A stretch of 49,795 nucleotides of DNA from Oscillospiraceae bacterium (GTDB taxonomy: Bacteria; Bacillota; Clostridia; Oscillospirales; CAG-272): contig SVRS01000012.1 in the NCBI GenBank assembly GCA_015064695.1, forward strand, positions 1-49,795. Direction: 5' to 3'. Each line of letters starts with the position of its first letter. The first letter of the stretch is position 1. The notes beneath the pieces are model-generated. The model did not search any database. It was not told where the DNA came from and saw nothing but the letters and a program-made list of their open reading frames with translations. This document shows, piece by piece, positions 32,289-38,738 of the stretch. A program made the translations under genes and the position numbers.

Positions 32289-33623
32289 ATGCGTATCAGT
32301 TTTCCAAGCTTCGTATCGTCTGATCGTGAGCTGAATATTACCTACAACTACCGCTGTGAGCTGTATAACCGCCACATCAAGGAGACCCCTGCGGGTCACG
32401 TCATTTCCGAGTTCTTGCCCGACGTGCCCTGGGCGGGTATCTACAATACCATCAGCTGCGCCGCCTCCCACCACTTCCGCGAGGGCCGCTGGCTCAGCGA
32501 TACTACCCCCCTCGCCCAATACGCCAACTTCTGGTGTACCGAGGGAAATCCCCGCCTGTACAGCTTCCCGTTGGCGGACAGCATTCTGGCCCTGGAAAAG
32601 GTCACGGGTGACACCGCTACGGCGGATGAGCTTTATCCTAAGCTGCGGGAGATCCACCGCGCCTGGGATGACCACAAGACCGAGAGCGGGCTCTATACCC
32701 AGCTTTGCGATCGCGACGGCATGGAATTTTCCATTTCGGGGGACGGTCTGCGCCCCACTCTCAATTCCTATATGGCCGCCGATACCTACGCCCTCGCCCA
32801 TATCGCTGAGCGATTGGGGGACGTGGAGACTGCCTGCGCCTACCGCGCCGAGGCGGACGGCCTGCGTGAGCTCATCAACCGGAAGCTATGGAACGAGAGC
32901 ATCGGTATGTACGGTGCCCTGGCCGAGGACGGGACTCCTCGGAACGTCCGCGAGCAGATCGGTTATATCCCGTGGATGTACGGCCTGGCCGACGAGGGAC
33001 GCGACGGGTGCTTCCGCAATCTTTTGGACCCCGATTGCTTCCTCGCCTCCGCAGGCCTGCGTACCGCCGATGCGCGGCACCCCGATTACATGAGCTTCAA
33101 CCCCCACAGCTGTCTTTGGAACGGACCTGTGTGGCCCTTCGCCACCGCCCAGACCTTGACCGCCGTTATCGAGTATCTGAATACCGAGAAGGATCCCGTT
33201 ATCACCGCCGAGGACTTCATGAAGCTGCTGTTGCAGTATGCCTACTCTCACCGCGACACCGATGGGACCCCCTGGCTGGATGAGAATATGCACCCCGATA
33301 CGGGGATCTGGCTGGCACGGTCCATCCTGCAGAATATTCCGGATTATCACCTCAAGGACCGAGGACGGCACTACAACCACTCATCCTTCATCGACCTGGT
33401 CATGACGGGTGTCTGCGGCATTCGTCCTGCCGAGGGAGACAAGCTGGTCATCCGTCCGCTGGGTACTTCTTTGGATTTCTTCACCGTCACCGACGTTCAC
33501 TATCACGGTCACACCGTGGGTATCGCCTGGGATAAGACCAAAGGCCTGCGGGTCACGGTGGACGACCTTGAGAGGGCCTGCATTCCCGCCGATGAGACGG
33601 AAGAGGTTGTCATTACCCTTTGA
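32289..33623 (+). CDS. GH63/MGH1-like glycosidase 1
   Basis: A 444-residue cytoplasmic (no signal peptide) (alpha/alpha)6-barrel glycosidase. Characteristic blocks are FSISGDGLRPTLNSYMAADT, LWNGPVWPFATAQTL (about residues 277-291), SHRDTDGTPWLDENM and HYNHSSFIDLVMTGVCGIRP, followed by a small beta domain. This is the pattern of MGH1-like glycoside hydrolases of the GH63 relatives. The conserved acids expected for an inverting mechanism cannot be fixed from one sequence. It is followed 38 bp later by a close paralogue. The operon probably degrades oligosaccharides delivered by the divergent solute-binding proteins. Confidence 0.85.
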   Translation: MRISFPSFVSSDRELNITYNYRCELYNRHIKETPAGHVISEFLPDVPWAGIYNTISCAASHHFREGRWLSDTTPLAQYANFWCTEGNPRLYSFPLADSILALEKVTGDTATADELYPKLREIHRAWDDHKTESGLYTQLCDRDGMEFSISGDGLRPTLNSYMAADTYALAHIAERLGDVETACAYRAEADGLRELINRKLWNESIGMYGALAEDGTPRNVREQIGYIPWMYGLADEGRDGCFRNLLDPDCFLASAGLRTADARHPDYMSFNPHSCLWNGPVWPFATAQTLTAVIEYLNTEKDPVITAEDFMKLLLQYAYSHRDTDGTPWLDENMHPDTGIWLARSILQNIPDYHLKDRGRHYNHSSFIDLVMTGVCGIRPAEGDKLVIRPLGTSLDFFTVTDVHYHGHTVGIAWDKTKGLRVTVDDLERACIPADETEEVVITL

Positions 33624-33661
33624 ATCGTAAGGCAATCCCGCTCAATAGGAGGAATCATATT

Positions 33662-34996
33662 ATGAAATTTGCATTTCCCAGCTTCATATCGTCTGATCGG
33701 GAGTTGAATATTACATACAACTACCGCTGTGAGCTGTATAACCGCCACATCAAGGAGACCCCTGTAGGTCACGTCATTTCCGAGTTTTTGCCCGACGTGC
33801 CCTGGGCGGGGATCTACAATACCATCAGCTGTGCCGCCTCCCACCACTTCCGCGAGGGACGTTGGATGCATGACACCGCACCGCTTCATGAATACGCCGA
33901 GTTCTGGTGCACCACGGGAAATCCCCGCCTGTACAGCTTCCCCATTTCCGACAGTGTTCTGGCGCTGGCCAACGTCACGGGGGACCGTGAGGTCGCCAAG
34001 CGGCTCTATCCCGAGCTGGTCCGCATTTATCGGGAATGGGATGATCACAAGACGGCCAACGGTATGTACCGTCAGATCGATGGCTACGACGGCGGCGAGT
34101 TCTCCATTTCAGGTCACGGCGTGCGTCCCACCATCAATTCCTACATGACGGCGGATGCCCGTGCTCTTTGTGAAATTGCCGAAGCGGTGGGAGATGCGGA
34201 GGGCGCCGCCCGCTTCCGCGAGGAGGCCGACACCCTGGCCCGCCGTATCAACGAGGAGCTGTGGAATCCCGCCCTCGGTATGTATAGCGTGATCTCGGAT
34301 GGCGGTGAGATGCGGAACGTGCGGGAGCTGCTGGATTATATCCCCTGGATATACGGTATCCCCGCCGAAGGACGGGGCGAGTGCTTCCGTTACCTGCTGG
34401 ACCCCTCCTGCTTTCTGGCTCCCTGCGGGCTTCGGACGGCGGATGCCTCCCACCCCGAGTACATGAAGCCCTTCCACCACGAGTGCCTGTGGAACGGTCC
34501 CGTATGGCCCTTTGCCACGGCACAGACCTTGACGGCTATGATCGAGTACCTGCAAACCGTCGAGCAACCCGCCGTGACTCCCGCCGATTTTACCAAGCTG
34601 TTGCTTCAGTACGCCTACTCTCACCGCGATGAGGATGGCTCCCCCTACCTGGACGAGAACATGGATCCCGATACGGGTATCTGGCTGGCGCGCTCCATCC
34701 TGCGGGAGTGGGGGCGCGAGGATCAGACGAGGGGCCGCCATTATAACCATTCCACCTTCATCGACCTGGTCATGACGGGCATCTGCGGTATCCGCCCTGC
34801 GGCAGACGACAAGCTGGTTATCCGCCCCCTGGGTACTTCCTTGGATCACTTTGCCGTCACCGACGTTCGCTACCACGGCCACACCGTGGGGATCGTCTGG
34901 GATAAGACCGAAGGCCTGACGGTCACCTTGGACGGAGGGAAAGCCTACGCCTGCGCCGCATCTGACGACGTGCGGGTGGAAATCGACCTGGCGTAG
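33662..34996 (+). CDS. GH63/MGH1-like glycosidase 2
   Basis: A 444-residue paralogue of the preceding gene, with nearly identical N-terminal 60 residues (SSDRELNITYNYRCELYN, then HVISEFLPDVPWAGIYNT) and increasing divergence toward the end. It shares FSISGHGVRPTINSYMTADA, LWNGPVWPFATAQTL and HYNHSTFIDLVMTGICGIRP. The same length and blocks point to a tandem duplication with different substrate range. ATG 33662 is used because AGGAGG lies upstream; an in-frame codon 14 residues earlier overlaps the previous gene's end. Like its sister it has no signal peptide. Confidence 0.85.
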   Translation: MKFAFPSFISSDRELNITYNYRCELYNRHIKETPVGHVISEFLPDVPWAGIYNTISCAASHHFREGRWMHDTAPLHEYAEFWCTTGNPRLYSFPISDSVLALANVTGDREVAKRLYPELVRIYREWDDHKTANGMYRQIDGYDGGEFSISGHGVRPTINSYMTADARALCEIAEAVGDAEGAARFREEADTLARRINEELWNPALGMYSVISDGGEMRNVRELLDYIPWIYGIPAEGRGECFRYLLDPSCFLAPCGLRTADASHPEYMKPFHHECLWNGPVWPFATAQTLTAMIEYLQTVEQPAVTPADFTKLLLQYAYSHRDEDGSPYLDENMDPDTGIWLARSILREWGREDQTRGRHYNHSTFIDLVMTGICGIRPAADDKLVIRPLGTSLDHFAVTDVRYHGHTVGIVWDKTEGLTVTLDGGKAYACAASDDVRVEIDLA

Positions 34997-35012
34997 TGTA
35001 GGGAGCGTATCT

Positions 35013-36011
35013 ATGACGAGACGAGAACGAGTTAAGGCGGCTCTCGCCCATCAGAAGCCCGATAAGGTGCCCGTATTCATCCATCTTGCCTACGATGCAC
35101 TGGTGGCCTACCATGACCGATTGTGGGAGCGGTACGGCAGGGCGGATATGGGCCGTCTGCGGGACGAGGGAAAGATCGAGTATCGGAACGCCCTCTACTA
35201 CAGCATGGGAAACCACGTCTGCTTCTTAGAGAATTTCCCCTGGTGGGATTGGAAGAGCCTTCCTGCCGAGTACGGTGCGGAGGACGCTCCCGATTTTATC
35301 CCCGAAACCGTGGATCGTGGCAGCTACGAGAATTTCGCTGCCTCGGTGCGCCACCTGCGGGAGCATACCGATGCCTATATCCTGGTGGAGATCTGGACCA
35401 GTGATTTCGAAAAGGCTTACAATGCCCGCGGCATTCAGAATTTTTTGGCCGATATGGCCGGAGAACCCGAATTTGCCAAAAGACTTTTGGATTTCATCAC
35501 TGAGAAGAATTTGGAGAAGCTGGAGCAGATCGTGAAAACCCCCGGCATTGACGGTGTCCTTTTGGGCAACGATTGGGGCTCTCAACGGGATATGCTTATG
35601 TCTCCCGCAACCTGGCGGGATCTGCTGGCACCGGGGGCGAAGCGCGAGTACGAAGTCATCCGAGAGGCGGGGCTGGACGTCTGGGTCCACTCCTGCGGCA
35701 ATATTCGACAGATCATCCCCGATCTCATTCAGATGGGTGTGAATGTTTTGAACCCCGTCCAGCCCGAATGCATGGACATTCGGGAGTTGAAGGATACCTT
35801 TGGTGACCGCATGACCTTCTGGGGCGGCATCAGTACCCAGCAGACTCTCCCCTTCGGAACCGAGGCGGAGGTGGAGGCTGAGACCAAGGCGGTGGCGTCC
35901 TACATGGGGAAGGACGGCGGCTACCTGCTGGCTGCAGCCCAAGGAATCCAGTCGGACGTACCCTTTGAAAACCTTTGCCGATTGATCGACACGGCAAGCG
36001 AAATTATGTAA
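35013..36011 (+). CDS. Uroporphyrinogen decarboxylase (URO-D) family protein
   Basis: A 332-residue TIM-barrel protein of the URO-D superfamily. It lacks the HemE N-terminal RQAGR motif, so it is not the haem enzyme. It has the VHSCGNIRQIIPDLIQMGV block and DGVLLGNDWGSQRDMLMSP, typical of methyltransferase-like members such as corrinoid-protein methyltransferases. The VHSCGN Cys can bind zinc and so activate a thiol. In gut Clostridia such genes often accompany sugar operons, with unknown role. GGGAG precedes the start, 16 bp after the glycosidase. Its stop TAA is part of the target duplication of MITE copy B. Confidence 0.85.
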   Translation: MTRRERVKAALAHQKPDKVPVFIHLAYDALVAYHDRLWERYGRADMGRLRDEGKIEYRNALYYSMGNHVCFLENFPWWDWKSLPAEYGAEDAPDFIPETVDRGSYENFAASVRHLREHTDAYILVEIWTSDFEKAYNARGIQNFLADMAGEPEFAKRLLDFITEKNLEKLEQIVKTPGIDGVLLGNDWGSQRDMLMSPATWRDLLAPGAKREYEVIREAGLDVWVHSCGNIRQIIPDLIQMGVNVLNPVQPECMDIRELKDTFGDRMTFWGGISTQQTLPFGTEAEVEAETKAVASYMGKDGGYLLAAAQGIQSDVPFENLCRLIDTASEIM

Positions 36012-36203
36012 GGGAACCTCTAAAAATTCATCGCATGGAGAATCGACGGAATCTTTTCCGTTTGCCCACGAAGTGGGCGCTTCACCAAAAATCCTTCGCG
36101 TAGACTCCACTACGCGCGCGGACTTTTGTTTCGTCTGACAAAAAATCTTCTCGCCGCCGAGCTCACTCTGCTCTCTCCGCACGCTGAATATTTAGAGGTC
36201 CCC
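36012..36203 (-). mobile_element. MITE copy B (at the URO-D stop codon)
   Basis: 192 bp, the longest copy, in inverse orientation (starts GGGAACCTCTAAAAATTCAT, ends TGAATATTTAGAGGTCCCC). The 4-bp duplication GTAA flanks it; the left copy includes the TAA stop of the URO-D gene. Compared with the others it carries two extra segments, one containing TTTGCCCACGAAGTGGGCGC (itself a hairpin) and one after CGCCGCCG. It separates the URO-D gene from the beta-propeller gene inside the operon. Confidence 0.88.
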
Positions 36204-36240
36204 GTAACAGAAAAAAATTGAAAAAGGAAGGAATACTGCA

Positions 36241-37143
36241 ATGGCAAGCAAGAATTATTCATTTGAAAAATATGAGGGAAATCCCGTGTTCGGAAACGTC
36301 GAGACGGGCACCATGTTTGACGCTTACGTTTGGAAGCCCGACGGCAAGACTCTGCGTATGGACGTGTCCTGGCGCCCCAAGAGCGCCCTGGCCGTCACCT
36401 TCTCGGAGGACGGCATCCATTGGAGCGAGCCGCAGATCACCCTGGATCTTGCGGATGCTTGCGACTGGGAGAACAACCTCAACCGCAACTGCGTTTTGCC
36501 CGATCCCTTCGGCGACGGCTACCTGATGTATTACACCGGCCAGTGGTGGGATCATACGGGAGGATATTCCAAGATCGGCCTGGCGCGCTCCAAGGACGGT
36601 ATCCATTTTGAGCGGGTGCAGAGAGAGCCCATCATGGTGCCCGAGGCGGATTTCGAGGGAGCATCGGTGATGAATCCCTTCGTCATGTACGAGAACGGCC
36701 GATTCCGTATGTGGTACGCCGCCGGCGAGACCTACGAGCCCAACGTCATCTGCTACGCCGAGTCCGATGACGGCGTCCATTGGAACAAGTATGAGGGCAA
36801 CCCCATCTTCTGCGGCAATCCCGAGAAGGAGTATGAGAGGGCCCGCATCGGTGCATGCCACGTCCTGCCCGAGGATGACGGCTATCTCATGTTCTACATC
36901 GGCTACCGCGATATCCACACCGCCTGCGTCTGTGCCGCCCGATCCAAGGACGGAATCACGAGCTGGGAGCGCGTGCCCGAGAACCCCCTGGTCATGCCCG
37001 ATCCCGATTCCTGGGATGCCAATTCCTGCTATAAGCCGACCGTGGTGCGCGATGAGGACGGCTCCTACCACCTGTGGTACAACGGCCGCCACGATGGCTA
37101 CGAGTACATCGGCTACGCCCGCGGACAGGTGGGAAAGGCTTGA
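36241..37143 (+). CDS. GH43/GH130-like beta-propeller glycosidase or phosphorylase
   Basis: A 300-residue five-bladed beta-propeller. Repeats of the type DGIHWSEPQ, SKDGIHFERV, DGVHWNKYEGNPIF and SKDGITSWERVPENPL mark the blades, and each carries conserved acidic residues and a final WYAAG/WYNGR strand. This matches the GH32/43/68/130 clan; the pattern YEGNP-F and ARIGACHVLPEDDGYLMFYIG leans toward GH130-like enzymes, which phosphorolyse beta-mannosides, but the family cannot be fixed. No signal peptide. AAAAAGGAAGG precedes the start. It ends the glycosidase operon, with MITE copy B between it and the URO-D gene. Confidence 0.85.
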   Translation: MASKNYSFEKYEGNPVFGNVETGTMFDAYVWKPDGKTLRMDVSWRPKSALAVTFSEDGIHWSEPQITLDLADACDWENNLNRNCVLPDPFGDGYLMYYTGQWWDHTGGYSKIGLARSKDGIHFERVQREPIMVPEADFEGASVMNPFVMYENGRFRMWYAAGETYEPNVICYAESDDGVHWNKYEGNPIFCGNPEKEYERARIGACHVLPEDDGYLMFYIGYRDIHTACVCAARSKDGITSWERVPENPLVMPDPDSWDANSCYKPTVVRDEDGSYHLWYNGRHDGYEYIGYARGQVGKA

Positions 37144-37247
37144 TTTTTATGATCAAAAGCCTCCGGACTGTAGACAAAGCTGCGCTCTGTCTGACACAGA
37201 GGGGTAAAAACCGTAAAAATTCTTTTCTAAAAAGCTTTTTAAGGATT

Positions 37248-37303
37248 CTCAAGGTGCTTTTTCTCGAAAAAGCACCTTGAGTGGGGGATGGGGCAAAGCC
37301 CCA
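37248..37303. repeat. Paired intergenic hairpins
   Basis: CTCAAGGTGCTTTTT and AAAAAGCACCTTGAG (37248-37281) form a 15-bp stem with loop CTCG, and a second small hairpin (TGGGGC-AAA-GCCCCA) follows. They lie between the beta-propeller gene and the terminator. The layout, a long stem followed by a GGGG-type segment, recalls the hairpins after the DUF2500 and aspS genes. Confidence 0.65.
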
Positions 37304-37322
37304 TGCCTTTGGTCGACAACCA

Positions 37323-37352
37323 AACCTCTTCGCTTTGTCGAAGAGGTTTTTT
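37323..37352 (+). terminator. Terminator of the glycosidase operon
   Basis: AACCTCTTCG pairs with CGAAGAGGTT around a 6-base loop and is followed by TTTT. It is 180 bp after the beta-propeller stop codon, with the paired hairpins between. Confidence 0.85.
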
Positions 37353-37411
37353 GCAAATGTAAACATTTTGAGACCCTTTTGCCGAAAATGCTGAAACGAT
37401 GGAATTGCGCC

Positions 37412-37440
37412 TTGCACAATTCCGGAAAATGTGGTATAAT
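37412..37440 (+). promoter_or_regulatory. Promoter of the moxR operon
   Basis: TTGCAC (37412-37417) and TATAAT (37435-37440) have a 17-bp spacer. MITE copy C begins 6 bp after the -10, so the predicted start of transcription falls at the first bases of the element. Confidence 0.8.
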
Positions 37441-37445
37441 ATTAA

Positions 37446-37606
37446 GGGAACCTCTAAAAATTCATCGCATGGAGAATCGACGGAATCTTTTCCGTCATAC
37501 TTTACAGAAATCCTTCGCGTAGACTCCACTACGCGCGCGGACTTTTGTTGCGTCTGACAAAAAATCTTCTCGCCGCTCTCCGTACGCTGAATATTTAGAG
37601 GTCCCC
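37446..37606 (-). mobile_element. MITE copy C (at the moxR transcription start)
   Basis: 161 bp in inverse orientation (GGGAACC...GGTCCCC) flanked by the duplication TTAA. It differs from copy D at about three positions in its whole length, so both moved recently. Relative to the gene it precedes, its orientation is the same as that of copy A relative to solute-binding protein 1. The whole element would be transcribed as part of the moxR leader. Confidence 0.9.
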
Positions 37607-37684
37607 TTAAATTGGACGGATGCAAAGCGATTCCGAACGGTAGCGCTGCTTCCTGCACTATATGATCAAGAAAGGGAATTGTAT

Positions 37685-38719
37685 ATGAGCAACGAGAACG
37701 AAAAGAAGGTTAACGAGACCGCCGCGGGTCAAGCTGAAACCGTGAAAATGTCCCCCGAAATGGCCGCCGCGCATCAGAAGATGATCGCCGCTGTGGATGA
37801 GGTGGAGAAGGTCGTGGTTGGTAAACGCGCCGAGGTGCTGCAGCTTTTGACCGCCATGCTGGCAGGTGCCCACGTGCTCATTGAGGACGTCCCCGGAACC
37901 GGTAAGACTACCCTGGCCTCCACCCTGGCACGCGTGACGGGTCTGGATTTCAAGCGTGCCCAGTTTACCCCTGACGTGATGGCCTCCGATATCACGGGCT
38001 TTCATATTTATAACCGTCAGAAGGAGGATTTTGAGCTGCGCGAGGGCCTGGTCATGTGCAACCTGCTCCTGGCCGATGAGATCAACCGCGCCTCTCCCAA
38101 GACCCAATCCGCTCTTCTGGAGGCTATGGAGGAGGGCCGCGTGACCGTGGACGGCGAGACCCGAGAGATTCCCGATCCCTTCATGGTCATCGCCACACAG
38201 AACCCCGCCGGCTACGTGGGTACCTACCCTCTGCCCGAGGCACAGCTGGACCGCTTCGCGCTGAAGATCTGTATGGGCTATCCCTCTCCCGCTGAGGAGG
38301 TCAACATCATCCGCGCCCGTAAGGGGGAGAACCCCTTGAAGAACGTCAAGGCCATTCTGACCCGAGACGAGCTGCGGGAGATCCGCGATATGGTGACGAG
38401 GGTGAAGATGGACGACGAGCTGTATACCTATATCGTCACCCTTATTACGGCAACCCGTAAGCATCCCGCCCTGGCCCTGGGCGCATCTCCCCGCGCATCG
38501 GTGGCCCTCGTGCATCTGGCGCAGGCCTACGCGTTCCTGAAAGGTCGGGATTACGTCCTCCCCGATGATATTGCCGGTCTGTTCCGCTCTGCCATTGCCC
38601 ACCGCCTCATGCTCCGTCAGGAGGCTAAGCTGGCCCACCAGACGACCCAGGACGTGCTGACCGAGATCCTGCGTACCACAGAGGTTCCGTACAAGGGCAA
38701 GCGCGCGGAGCGCGCATAA
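37685..38719 (+). CDS. MoxR family AAA+ ATPase
   Basis: A 344-residue AAA+ ATPase. Walker A is EDVPGTGKTTLA (about residues 63-74), Walker B is LLLADEINRASPKTQSALLEAMEE in style (LLLADEINRASP, about 120), with sensor 1 IATQNPAGYVGTYPLPEAQ and a C-terminal lid domain. MoxR proteins act as chaperones that mature partner proteins, often with a DUF58 and a transglutaminase-type neighbour as here. The ATG at 37685 follows AAAGGGA; an upstream TTG is less likely. It starts the three-gene operon, the next gene being 19 bp away. Confidence 0.94.
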   Translation: MSNENEKKVNETAAGQAETVKMSPEMAAAHQKMIAAVDEVEKVVVGKRAEVLQLLTAMLAGAHVLIEDVPGTGKTTLASTLARVTGLDFKRAQFTPDVMASDITGFHIYNRQKEDFELREGLVMCNLLLADEINRASPKTQSALLEAMEEGRVTVDGETREIPDPFMVIATQNPAGYVGTYPLPEAQLDRFALKICMGYPSPAEEVNIIRARKGENPLKNVKAILTRDELREIRDMVTRVKMDDELYTYIVTLITATRKHPALALGASPRASVALVHLAQAYAFLKGRDYVLPDDIAGLFRSAIAHRLMLRQEAKLAHQTTQDVLTEILRTTEVPYKGKRAERA

Positions 38720-38738
38720 GCTCCCATAGGAGTGATCC

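Noticed and set aside
35013..36011. Annotation as hemE
   Set aside because: The N-terminal RQAGR motif and haem-pathway neighbours are missing; the VHSCGN block places it in another branch of the superfamily.
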